Positions 47,022-54,014 of a stretch of DNA of 64,000 bases are shown piece after piece. The notes beneath the pieces are model-generated. The model was not told where the DNA came from. It saw only the letters and a program-made list of their open reading frames with translations, and ran no database searches. The translations under genes and the position numbers were made by a program. Position 1 is the first letter of the stretch. Each line of letters begins with the position of its first letter. This DNA is from Emiliania huxleyi CCMP1516. Lineage: Eukaryota; Haptophyta; Isochrysidales; Noelaerhabdaceae. The stretch spans positions 231,809 through 295,808 of the forward strand of contig NW_005198751.1 of NCBI RefSeq assembly GCF_000372725.1, in the 5' to 3' direction.

Positions 47022-47936
47022 CACCTTCGCCTCGGCTGGCGCGACGCCGAAGAAGGCGTTGTCGAAGAGCTCCGCATCCTGCAGGAAGCCGCCGTGCTCG
47101 AGGCAGGGGCGGCGGCGGCTGTCGAGGCCGAGAAGGAGGGAGGCGTCGGGGGAGAGGGTGGCGCGCGAGCAGGGCAGGGAGGTGATGGCGTCGAACGCGG
47201 CGGCCGCCGCCGCGTACAGCGTCGTCCCGGCGCCGAGCGGCGAGCCACAAGAGCCACCAGAGCCGCCGTCTCCCGGCCAGCGTGCCGCGCTGCAGCTCGA
47301 CAGGAGCTCGAGGCCTGGCGTGGGGTGGGACGCCAGCTGCGGCTTCGGCGTCGGCGCTGACGCCGACGGCGCGAGGCGGCTCAGTCGGAGGCGGCTCAGT
47401 CGGTCGACGAGGCCGCGAGCGGTGCCCGTCTCGAGGACGAGGGTGGCTGCGACCGAGGCAGGCCCGCCGAGCGAGCGTGAGAGCCGCGAGAGGGCGGCGG
47501 CAAAGTGCGGGATTGAGCCCGAGTCGAGACCCGCATCCATGAGCGGCGTGTCGGCATCGAGCGAAGCGCAGCCCGCTGCGGCCGCGGCGAGGGCCACGAC
47601 ACGTGCCAGCAGCAGTGCCGGGTCGCTCATTGAGCCGTCGGCGAGCGACGGAAAGATGACCTCTTCGTGGGTCGAGAGCGCCAGCGAGGAGCGCTGGCTG
47701 CTTTCGCTCTGCTGCGTGTCGTCGTGCAGCAGCGACAGGACGAGCTCGTGGAGGAGCCGTCCACTGCCTGTGTCCGGCAGTGCCGGCAGCAGTGCCCGAG
47801 CGGTGAGTGTGCTCGTCTGCCGCTTGGTCTGGGCCTTGCCGGAAACGACGAGCGTGGGCTGACGTGTGGTCAGGATGCGTGCAAGTGCGGCGGGAGCCAG
47901 TGGAATCACCAGCGGCGACGGCTCATTGTCTTTCAT
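1..47936 (-). CDS. Giant modular AT-less type I polyketide synthase, single exon, 3' end outside the window
   Basis: Builds a polyketide by repeated decarboxylative condensation on carrier-protein-bound chains, one module per extension. The ATG at 47936-47934 is the first in-frame Met after an in-frame TGA at 47990-47988. No stop follows in this frame down to position 1, giving 15,978 codons plus two bases. Seen: 14 KS with Cys in a TACS/TACA motif plus HGTGT and GH motifs, 12 KR, 6 DH, 2 ER, 1 C-methyltransferase and 14 ACP with a DS motif. All indexed catalytic codons fall on plus-strand positions divisible by three, so the frame is constant. There is no AT domain (no acyl-enzyme GHSxG segment between KS and the next domain) and no release domain, so malonyl loading must come in trans or from beyond the edge. 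The C-terminus is cut inside DH14. The family matches giant haptophyte PKSs, some of which make polyether toxins; the product here is unknown. Confidence 0.93.
1605..4704 (-). other. PKS module 13: KS-KR-ACP, beta-hydroxy
   Basis: KS13 Cys14582 is codon 4191-4193; the KS is a near copy of KS12. KR13 has GGLGGLG and Tyr15214 (codon 2295-2297) in SSYAAAN, with a DKG loop as in KR7 and KR8. ACP13 Ser15385 is codon 1782-1784. Expected outcome is a beta-hydroxyl. Confidence 0.87.
4705..8545 (-). other. PKS module 12: KS-DH-KR-ACP, alkene-forming
   Basis: KS12 Cys13304 (codon 8025-8027) lies in FDTACSSS; its terminal motif reads GTIAN rather than GTIAH. DH12 has the canonical motif DHNINGRVLVPG (His13621, codon 7074-7076) and DLDGAMQ. 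KR12 has GGTGGLG and Tyr14199 (codon 5340-5342). ACP12 Ser14350 is codon 4887-4889. The DH12 coding stretch (about 6150-7250) is less GC-extreme and is not repeated elsewhere in the window. Confidence 0.87.
8546..12379 (-). other. PKS module 11: KS-DH-KR-ACP, alkene-forming
   Basis: KS11 Cys12023 (codon 11868-11870) lies in DTACASA, with Ala replacing the Ser after the nucleophile. DH11 has His12343 in GHRVGKVKLLPG (codon 10908-10910) and a second-half Asp in LDVCTH; it is of the DH1/DH14 subtype. KR11 has GGTGGLG and Tyr12921 (codon 9174-9176). ACP11 Ser13072 is codon 8721-8723. A double bond is the expected outcome. Confidence 0.87.
12380..15409 (-). other. PKS module 10: KS-KR-ACP, beta-hydroxy
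   Basis: KS10 Cys11012 is codon 14901-14903. KR10 (catalytic half about 12900-13450) has Tyr11638 (codon 13023-13025) in NYAGAN and closely resembles KR2 and KR3 rather than KR7-9. ACP10 Ser11794 is codon 12555-12557. The module is thus a mosaic of a KS9/KS11-type KS and a KR2/KR3-type KR. Confidence 0.86.
15410..18509 (-). other. PKS module 9: KS-KR-ACP, beta-hydroxy
   Basis: KS9 Cys9979 is codon 18000-18002. The structural KR half (about 16880-17270) is shared with modules 7 and 8, but the catalytic half (about 16020-16880) is divergent. KR9 Tyr10611 (codon 16104-16106) lies in ACYAAAN, and its stereochemistry-associated loop reads HAAGLGGKG, lacking the Asp found in the other KRs. ACP9 Ser10783 is codon 15588-15590. 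Confidence 0.86.
18510..21639 (-). other. PKS module 8: KS-KR-ACP, beta-hydroxy
   Basis: KS8 Cys8936 (codon 21129-21131), KR8 Tyr9577 (codon 19206-19208) and ACP8 Ser9750 (codon 18687-18689). It is almost the same DNA as module 7 at an offset of 3126-3129 bases; a 3-base indel near 21980 changes the offset and keeps frame. Expected outcome is a beta-hydroxyl. Confidence 0.87.
21640..24769 (-). other. PKS module 7: KS-KR-ACP, beta-hydroxy
   Basis: KS7 Cys7894 is codon 24255-24257 in DTACSSA. A structural KR half is followed by KR7 with GGLGGLG and Tyr8535 (codon 22332-22334) in SSYAAAN. ACP7 Ser8707 is codon 21816-21818. The KR carries HAAGLVDKG where several other KRs have HAAGVLADG. First unit of a tandem array with a period near 3.13 kb. 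Confidence 0.87.
24770..26415 (-). other. PKS module 6: KS-ACP only, keto-retaining
   Basis: KS6 Cys7347 (codon 25896-25898) sits in FDTACSSS, with HGTGT and SGHAE. Within about 60 residues of the KS end motif the chain enters ACP6 (AGIDSMR, Ser7666, codon 24939-24941). No reductive domain is present, so the beta-ketone should survive unless a trans enzyme acts. Base composition dips in the ACP6 linker (about 24780-25150), with more A/T in third positions than in neighbouring modules, as if this piece had escaped the copying seen elsewhere. Confidence 0.88.
26416..30135 (-). other. PKS module 5: KS-DH-KR-ACP, alkene-forming
   Basis: KS5 Cys6101 (codon 29634-29636) lies in FDTACSSA, with HGTGT and CGHGE. 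DH5 (His6408, codon 28713-28715) is a near-identical copy of DH4 at the DNA level. A structural KR half is followed by KR5 with GGTGGLG and Tyr6964 (codon 27045-27047). ACP5 Ser7115 is codon 26592-26594. There is no ER, so an alpha,beta-double bond is expected. The KR-ACP part is shared almost base for base with modules 11 and 12. Confidence 0.87.
28136..34859 (-). repeat. Duplicated DH domain (28136-28955 and 34040-34859)
   Basis: About 820 bases encoding DH5 and DH4 plus the KS-DH linker are nearly identical at an offset of 5904. I noticed only a few substitutions, for example at 28458/34362. The upstream KS5 and KS4 belong to different KS groups, so the copied unit is the DH domain and not the module. 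Confidence 0.88.
30136..36029 (-). other. PKS module 4: KS-DH-ER-cMT-KR-ACP, methylating and reducing
   Basis: KS4 Cys4137 is codon 35526-35528. DH4 (about 34040-34800) has the canonical His motif DHVVQGRVVFP (His4440) and DLDGALQ. ER4 (about 32330-33310) shows NFRDVL and HAAAGGVG. A C-methyltransferase (about 31400-32330) has SAM motif I LEVGAGTGG near residue 5363 and the downstream NVLHAT and LLPGG motifs. KR4 (about 30700-31260) has GGLGGLG, but the usual catalytic Tyr is His5711 in APHSAAN (codon 30804-30806). ACP4 Ser5867 is codon 30336-30338. The cMT lies after the ER, whereas fungal reducing PKSs place it before. Expected outcome is an alpha-methylated saturated unit if KR4 works. Confidence 0.88.
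34812..40141 (-). repeat. 2.3 kb tandem near-identical block inside the PKS (34812-37111 and 37842-40141)
   Basis: The two 2,300-base copies (offset 3030) cover KS4 + ACP3 + most of KR3, and KS3 + ACP2 + most of KR2. By eye I found only five single-base differences, for example at 34920/37950 and 36951/39981. The shared upper boundary lies inside the KR nucleotide-binding motif, and the lower boundary just after the KS terminal motif. Between the copies, 37112-37841 (structural KR half) is unlike its counterpart above 40141. Confidence 0.9.
36030..39064 (-). other. PKS module 3: KS-KR-ACP, beta-hydroxy
   Basis: KS3 has Cys3127 (codon 38556-38558) in DTACSSA. KR3 has GGLGGLG and Tyr3749 (codon 36690-36692), here followed by TGAN where KR2 has AGAN. 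ACP3 Ser3906 is codon 36219-36221. The module is the second copy of a 2.3 kb near-identical block (see repeats). Expected outcome is a beta-hydroxyl. Confidence 0.87.
39065..42169 (-). other. PKS module 2: KS-KR-ACP, beta-hydroxy
   Basis: KS2 (about 40885-42130) is the most divergent KS. Its active-site loop reads ETACSAS instead of DTACSS, with Cys2098 at codon 41643-41645, followed by HGTGT and SGHAE. A structural KR half (about 40150-40850) precedes the catalytic KR2 (GGLGGLG, Tyr2739 at codon 39720-39722). ACP2 Ser2896 is codon 39249-39251 in AGVDSLA. There is no DH or ER, so the expected outcome is a beta-hydroxyl. From position 40141 downward the DNA is a near copy of module 3. Confidence 0.87.
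42170..47311 (-). other. PKS module 1: KS-DH-ER-KR-ACP, fully reducing
   Basis: KS1 (about 45985-47310) has Cys389 in DTACSS (codon 46770-46772), HGTGT, and GHLE as the second His motif. DH1 (about 45120-45850) has His727 in DHRVG and Asp901. It belongs to the subtype whose Gly sits three residues after the His. ER1 (about 43280-44310) shows NFRDVL and the NADPH loop HAGAGGVG. KR1 (about 42640-43245) has TGGTGALG and Tyr1715 in NYAAAN. ACP1 Ser1873 is codon 42318-42320. Expected outcome is a saturated two-carbon unit. KS1 is intact at Cys, His and His, so it should condense rather than only decarboxylate. Confidence 0.88.
47312..47936 (-). other. PKS N-terminal region with ACP0 ahead of KS1
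   Basis: Residues 1 to about 90 match no domain I recognise and carry no signal peptide. Residues about 95-190 form an acyl carrier protein fold segment with the motif AGLDSGS. The phosphopantetheine Ser is residue 139 (codon 47520-47522). A carrier in front of the first KS suggests that a starter acyl group is loaded onto ACP0 by a separate enzyme and passed to KS1. No loading ligase or AT is fused here. A cytosolic or plastid location cannot be decided from this N-terminus. Confidence 0.75.
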
Positions 47937-48601
47937 CGTCAATGGAACCTCCGCTGCGAAGACCTCCGCCGCGAGAGCAACGTGCAGTCACGCAATTGTG
48001 AGCGAGATTTTTGTTTCTTTTTTCTCGCATGAGGCGGCTTGTAGGCGGCCTGTAGGCACAGATTGCGTGCAGGCATTGGGAAGCGACACTACCGACAGCT
48101 AACACCGATAACCGTGCATTGATGATTCGGGCTCGGAGCCTCGGACGTCTCGCGACTATCGGTCAAAAGCGTGCGCAGTGGCTCAGCCGGTCGATTGTTT
48201 CATCTTTGTAATCAGCGATGGGCGATCTTTCGCGATCCCTCCCAAGGATTCCCAACGGGAAACCGTCCGTCGGTTGTGGACGCTCTGAAGTTCTCTCATT
48301 CGGGCGCGGTCCTGCCTGGGCGTGCCGGGGGAGCGGCCCCGCAAGGCCAGCAACCCACGCGGTGCTGCCGCGGGGCGAGAGCCGAGAGAGCGTCCCCGCC
48401 CCGCGCGCGTTTCCCTCACCCGCCTCACCAGCGAGCTTTGGCCCTCCAACACGAGCGCGCGCACCCTCTTCCGCTTCTCCCGGGTACACCACGCACGCCC
48501 CATGGGTCAGCGCGAAATGGGCATGGGCGACGCCCCAGTTCGGTCGCGCCCGTGGGTAGAGCACGCGCCAGCAATGTGTGCACCGCTGACCCCGTCCCTT
48601 G
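47937..48601. promoter_or_regulatory. Divergent intergenic region between the PKS and a coiled-coil gene
   Basis: About 665 bases separate the PKS start codon (leftward) from the start of the next gene (rightward). An in-frame stop at 47988-47990 closes the PKS frame upstream. A T-rich stretch lies at 48006-48026. No convincing TATA box was found. The region must hold both promoters, or one shared one. Several open frames here look like chance frames. Confidence 0.45.
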
Positions 48602-50421
48602 ATGGTCCCGTTGACCCCGTGCCCGCCTTGGGCGCAACAGGAGAGCCTCGGCATCATGCCCCTCTATGATGACGAGGACGCCGAGGACGCTGGGGACGTC
48701 ATGTGCAAGGATGTGGCGCCCGCCGGCAAGCTCTCGCGAGACTCGCCCCCGCCGGGTGCAATGATCGAGAGGTTCTGCGAGACGACCAGGCGGAGTTGCG
48801 ACGCTCCCGGGTCAACCTACCGGGGGATGCCGCGCCTTGTGCACCGCATCAAGGTTCGTCACGACGATGGCACAGCTGCTGAATATGAGGTGGATGAGTA
48901 TGATCAGCAGCGTGGCGTCTTTGCAGATCTGCTCATGTCCCCAAAGGCTTCAAAGTGGCTCCTGGAGCAGGGGTGTGCATTCTGGAGTGCGCCTTCCATC
49001 ACCGAGACCTCAACCTTCCAACCTTACCCCCTTCCCCTATCCAGGAGTAAGCACCCACTGTATGGTGAGGAGTTCAAGGGGGTACAGAAAGCCAAGCGAG
49101 GGCAGCAGATGAGGAAGCGCAAGAAGGAGGGTCATGATGGTGTGAACAGCGCGCAGGGTGTGAACAAGTCGCTCAAGCCTGAGATTTCTCCCCAGTCTTT
49201 GAGGCCCTCAAGCGAGGAGACAGGCGCACTCTCTCTTGTTCAGCTCAGCAGACCATCGCAACCATCGTTCGAGCCAATGCTGGAGCCGCCTCGAGAGCTT
49301 CCACTGCCACCGCCTGAGCGTGAGCCTCCCTCGCCGCCTGAGCCTGAGCGACCCTCTGAGCCACCTGAGCCTCCATCTGTTCCCTCAGACTCGCCAGAGT
49401 CTCTCGAGCCTGCCGTGCAGACCCAGCCAGCTTCTGTGTCAGCACCTGAGGCGGAGGAGGAGGTTGAGCTGGAGGACATCTCAATGGTGCGCCCCCACAT
49501 ATGCACCCATACTTGGGACCCGTACCATATTACATATGCCAAGTACAAGTACCAGTAGCTAGCATGTCCCTGACATAGTCTTAAGTGCATGCCATGCACT
49601 GCACATTCCTCTCGTAGGATGTCTCTGACTCTGAGGAGGAGGTGGAGGTATGCTTGACCGATGGAGAGGCAGACAGCCCCATCATTGCAGATCAGGCCCC
49701 TGCTCTGATGCCTGCCCACCGGCCTGCAAACGAGGGCATGGACCCTTGTGTGGCTAGCAAGCCATGCGTCAGCCCAGAGGACAGCCAGGTGCATCATGCA
49801 CAAGTGGGCACAATGCCAGAGGGGAAGGCACACCGTCTGCCTGAAGGGGACGATGAGACTACTTCTTCAGATGAGGAGGATGCCAACTTCTTGGCCTCCA
49901 TGCGCAGCGCCAATGGGCACACAGGGGCTGTACAGCCAAAGCTTCGTATGGGAGCATCTCTTCACAAGCCCTCTGAGCAGTCAGCTGGCTCACCACGCTC
50001 GCCAACAAAACCTGGCCTGCAGCGTAAGCTTGAGCCTGGCCTTGAGCCCGATGGGGCAGCTGCACTGGCAGACTCCACACATCTCTCCCTGCAAATCAAG
50101 CAGCTTGAGGCTGCACTGGCTGCCGCAAACTCCAAGCTGCAAACGACTGCAGATGAGGCAAACGCTGCTTACCATGCCCTCTACCACTCCTTCTCCGAGG
50201 AGAATCAGGCGCTTACATCTGACAACCAGCGCTTGGTGTCTGAGAACCAGCGTCTGGCAGAGGAGAACCAGAGCCTCCTCCTGCTGCTTGCATCGCCCAA
50301 CTGCCCTGCACAGGCAGTGAAGCAAGAGAGTGATGGCGTGCCATGTGCAAAGATGGAGTCGCCTCTGATGAAAGAGGAGCGTGCAGCCAAGGAGGAAGTG
50401 GAACCTGAGGACATTGATTGA
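48602..50421 (+). CDS. Two-exon hypothetical nuclear-type protein with C-terminal coiled coil
   Basis: Exon 1 is 48602-49486 and exon 2 is 49618-50421, joined by a 131-base GT-AG intron in phase 0, giving about 562 residues. An in-frame ATG at 48656 is an alternative start. The N-terminal part has no recognised fold. A basic cluster RKRKK near residue 172 could be a nuclear signal. Residues about 223-293 are Pro/Glu/Ser-rich. Residues about 451-520 are a predicted coiled coil with recurring ENQ(A/R/S)L heptads, like a zipper but without an adjacent basic region. A VKQE tetrad near the C-terminus fits a sumoylation consensus. Acidic EEVELEDIS and EEVEPEDID stretches end the two exons. Codon use is much less GC-extreme than in the PKS. 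Function unknown; a regulator is possible from its features but not shown. Confidence 0.6.
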
Positions 50422-52175
50422 TGGCCTGAAAGCCTCCTTTGCCTGAATGCGCGGAGTCCAGGCTGCCCAGCCGGTGTTAGTGGCCTCACATCAACTCAAC
50501 TCCTTTCCGTCTCCCTCGTTCCAAGTTCTGTCTCTGCTCCTTCATACGAACGTCACACACCCTCCTTTCTGTGAGTCACGTCTGCACTGTGAGGGTCCGC
50601 CCGCAGGCGCATTTTGTATACCGAGGCGGTGCCCGGTGCCGAACCTGTCGGACCTTGAGACAGCATTGTAGATCCCTGGGCGAGGGTGGTGGAGAGGGCG
50701 GTCCGGCGGCGGAGCAACCACCTCCTCCCGGCGTGCCGGGAGGCAGGATGTCATCCCCCGTGATCCAGACCGCCCCGTTGGAGGTAGGCCGCTCGTCTAG
50801 CCAATCAGCCTTATCCATCGCGTCCGAGTTCTCCAGCTGATCGTTGGTTGTATTTGTTGATTGGTCCTTTAAATCTCCTGGGTTGGCGTGCCCCGAGAGC
50901 TGCGTCTGGAGCTCCCGAGGCACATCGCCACACGACCCCGGCGTCGGCGCTCAAACAGGCCCCACACTGGGAACCACAACACACACATGCGCCGACGCCG
51001 TGAGGACAGGACACTCCCTGTCCACACATACAATCAGAGAACACTCGCGTGCAAGGGAAGAGGAGGGTGCATCGCGTAGCGGTGCTGCCGCACTGTCCGT
51101 ATGTCCTCGGTTTGGCCGATGGGAATGGCCTCCACGGTGTCAGTCTGCGGCGACCACAGCGCTCACCGCAGGGGTCGGCGAGCTTTTCAGAGTCCAGCGA
51201 GTGCGCGAAATCCCACACTGGTGGATTTTGGGGCGCTGCGCGGCATCCATCCTCTAGTCGTGAGAGGTGGCATCAGAGGCAGGAACGACGTGCTCTTGCT
51301 GCACCTCGCAGCTGTGCACCGAGTGTGCTCGCAGTGTATGCCACGGCCGCCGCCTGCGGCATTGCTCTCGTGCAGCTAGGCGACGCAGGTCCATCAGCAG
51401 GGCTCATCCAATGCGAGCGCACATGTGCATGTGCATGTGCATGTGCATGTGCACTGTTCAACGACGTTGAACACGATCGAGTAACCGCTTGCACGACACT
51501 ATCACGTCCAATGCGAGCGCACATGTGCATGTGCATGTGCATGTGCATGCGCATGTACATGTGCGTAGCCGCGGGCAGGTGGCAGTGCACAGCCGCACAC
51601 CGGCTGTGGCGGCTCGTATGCCCCCGGCAGTGCTGCTAGTCATTAACTTGCTTGCGTATTGGGGCCGCACCACAGCAGCAGCCTGCTGCTGCCTGATTCA
51701 GTCAAGCCAGCGGCGAAGCGAGGCATGCAGAATTCGCGTGGTTTTGTCCCTCCTGTGAGGCTGAGCGCATTGGAGCCCATCGACCGGAGTTATTTGGATG
51801 GTACCACGCGTCTCACTGAGACGCGGGGTACTGGCCATGGCTGGACCCGAGACGCGAGAGTGTGAGATGGCGAGCCGGAGCGAGCGACAAAACAACGAGA
51901 AAAACACGGATCTGACGCAATGTCACAAAACGTCAGATCTGGCTCACAGGGCTGGACCTAGTCCACTCACTGCTGGGGCGTGGGGGCCACGTCAGTACAC
52001 CGCACAGTAGGCTCCGGGAGGGCTTGTACGGCAGAAGACAAAGCCGCCCTTGCTCTTTGATATCTTTTGACTCATTGTTGACCTTTGAGCACAGGCGACC
52101 GGGGCAGGGCATCTCGAGCTGCCACGTCCCAGGCTTTGTGTTGCCAAAAGCGTCGAAAATGTCCGAAAAAAGCGT
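50422..52175. other. Intergenic region without a supported gene
   Basis: It holds the 3' flank of the coiled-coil gene, CATGTG hexamer repeats at 51418-51565, and a small hairpin (GATCTGACG at 51909-51917 against CGTCAGATC at 51931-51939). Open frames here are short, lack domains and overlap on both strands, so I call none. Confidence 0.5.
51408..51565. repeat. CATGTG hexanucleotide repeats in two diverged 100-bp copies
   Basis: The phrase CCAATGCGAGCGCACATGTG occurs at about 51409 and again at about 51509, each followed by several GTGCAT/CATGTG units. The two arrays are a duplicated segment of about 100 bases that has expanded as a hexamer satellite. Confidence 0.8.
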
Positions 52176-52756
52176 TACCTTCTATTCCAAAAGTTATTTA
52201 GTACGACCCCGGCTCGGTGCATCGGCGAACGATCGGAAGGGTGCCGCCTGCACACAAATGGAGTCCTCGATGTGTGCACCTCACTCCCAGAAGCTTGGAG
52301 CTTCAGGCCGCGACCACGTGGCTAGGTGGACACTAAAGTACCATTTTGGCGCCAAATCTTGGCGCGAAATGACACGTGGCTTGGCGGGAGTGTGGTGTAG
52401 CTGCGCTGCTCGACAGCGCTGCTGTTGAGCGCCAGCTGCTGATCCCTTCAACCAGACGGCCGGGCCTGCGCAGCACGACCGCTGGCCTTCCTCCTGCACC
52501 ACAGGAGCGCACCAAGGCGCGCGTCGGGGCAAGCAGTGCGTCTCATCGCGATGCGAGAGTCGACGCTGTGACGCCGCCGCTCGCCAGCTAGAATGACAGT
52601 GGCAGCATTCGAGTACGCGTCGAGCTGTGCGTACCAGCACTTGTATGCGAGCTTATTGTGTCCCTGAGCTGCTGTGGGGTGCGTGGGCTCAGCTGCGGAG
52701 CACGCACTGGGCGGCGGTAGGGGGGTGTTACTAAATAACTTTTGGAATAGAAGGTA
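52176..52756. repeat. Perfect 28-nt inverted repeats 525 bp apart
   Basis: The arm 52176-52203 is the exact reverse complement of 52729-52756. The layout resembles terminal inverted repeats of a small non-autonomous DNA element. No matching target-site duplication was found outside the arms, and the interior has no supported gene. It could instead be a foldback remnant. Confidence 0.6.
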
Positions 52757-52762
52757 CTCGTG

Positions 52763-52903
52763 TTTGTTGCAGCCCCACAGCCGGCGCGCGCTGCCAGGAG
52801 GCACCGCTCGCGTGTCGGCGGCACTCCCTGGCACCCAGTGAGTGCCGCGAACCGACCAGACCGAACAGGCTCGACGCCGCGCTCGCTGTGGGGCTGCAAC
52901 AAA
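52763..52903. repeat. 19-nt inverted repeat (hairpin-capable)
   Basis: Positions 52763-52781 are perfectly complementary to 52885-52903, with a 103-base loop. It directly follows the 28-nt inverted repeat pair and may be part of the same repeat complex. Confidence 0.6.
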
Positions 52904-53303
52904 GTCGCCGCCGAGCGTGCCACCGAAGGCGTCCCGTCGGAGGTGATGGAGTTTGAGACCTGAGGCTGCGGAGGCGACGCCTGAGGTACCGGCCCGTGCA
53001 CACCGACTCAGCCGGCGACCGCCACGGGCTCAGGCGAGACTTGTCGACGCGTTCCGGCTCAGCTTCACCGTGGTCCTCGGGCGTCTGTCGACGTCAGGAC
53101 CACCCATGCAGCTCGCAGATTTGAGGTCGCAAGAGCCAAGATGGTGGCGTTTGGACATCCCAGCCATCACACAAGACAGCCTGTAGGTGATGGCGGGACG
53201 GCGCAGTGTTTGTGGCACTCGGCAGTAGGCACCCGCGGCACGGCCCCGCTGTCGGCTCTCGCGGGCTGCAGAACCGGCCCCAGAAGGGGACGGTCCGGGC
53301 TAG

Positions 53304-54014
53304 GGTCCGGGCATAGTCTGAGGGTTAGGTTTCTGGAGCCTCGGGTGCTTTTACGCTTTTGATCGGGTCAGGGGAGAGTGCGACTTTTACCACTTTGGTC
53401 GTCTCGGAGCGCCCAACTTTTAGCATTTTTCAAGTTTTTCTTCGGCGCTGCGCGCCGGGTGCAGTAAGTACTAGCTATCCGTCCCGCAAACGCCGCAAAC
53501 GGCAGAAGTAGTTCCTGCACACTATGCCTAGAAAAATGCCGCTCGCCTCGAAAGCGCCCGCCGGTGTGTGTCCAAACACATGCAGCGCTACAAGTTTGTC
53601 ACACATTGATAAGGGCGCTGCTGAGCACGAGGCTGAGGCGCTGAGCCGCTGAGCCCGGGGCTCTTTGCGGCGGCGGCGATGCGAAAGGTAAAAGGATCTG
53701 GTGGCGATGAAGGTGGTGGAGCTCAAGGAGGAGCTGGGCGAGCGTGGCGAGGCCCTCTCGGGCAACAAGGCGTGGCTGCGCCGCCGGCTGCACGCCGCTA
53801 TAGCGAGCGAGGATTTGGAGACCGCGCTGCGGGCGCCGCCGGAGAGCAGAATGTCCAAAATTTTCGCGCGCGCCTGCGGCGCGCGACTTTTACCATTTTG
53901 CCCCGGGCGGGCCCACTTTTGTCGTTTTGCCCCAAATCTACGCCCGGGCGTGCTTTTAGCGTTTTGACCCAAATCGGCCGAACTTTTAGGATACCCTCAG
54001 ACTATGGGTCCGGG
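53304..54014. mobile_element. 695-bp hAT-like non-autonomous element with 8-bp target duplication
   Basis: Perfect 14-nt terminal inverted repeats, CATAGTCTGAGGGT (53312-53325) and its complement (53993-54006), are directly flanked by the 8-base direct repeat GGTCCGGG at 53304-53311 and 54007-54014. An 8-bp duplication and CA...TG termini are hAT-superfamily features. The interior holds degenerate CTTTTANCNTTTTG-like tracts (about 53348, 53381, 53415, 53887, 53953) and a SAP-like coding piece, but no transposase. GGTCCGGG also occurs once more just upstream (53292-53299), a caution against over-reading the duplication. Confidence 0.6.
53707..53820 (+). pseudogene. SAP-domain-like coding fragment inside the hAT-like element
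   Basis: From the ATG at 53707 the frame reads a typical SAP helix-turn-helix pattern: VVELKEEL, then a Gly-containing turn, then NKAWLRRRL. SAP domains bind scaffold or nuclear DNA. After about 40 residues the frame enters the repetitive CTTTTA tracts and ends at 53967, so it is probably a captured exon or relic. A first exon elsewhere cannot be excluded. Confidence 0.45.

Noticed and set aside
217..47250. Many long open frames on both strands across the PKS region, some above 600 codons
   Set aside because: They are Arg/Ala/Pro/Ser-rich shadows of the GC-rich PKS frame and repeat wherever its modules repeat. None shows a domain.
44950..47250. 766-codon minus-strand frame over KS1 and DH1
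   Set aside because: It is in a different frame from the KS/DH catalytic residues and is made of Arg/Ala-rich filler.
1..47936. Possible introns inside the PKS
   Set aside because: The frame never closes, and catalytic residues before and after every linker are in the same phase, so no intron is needed.
48163..48657. Minus-strand open frame in the divergent intergenic region
   Set aside because: No domain, and it overlaps the start of the two-exon plus-strand gene.
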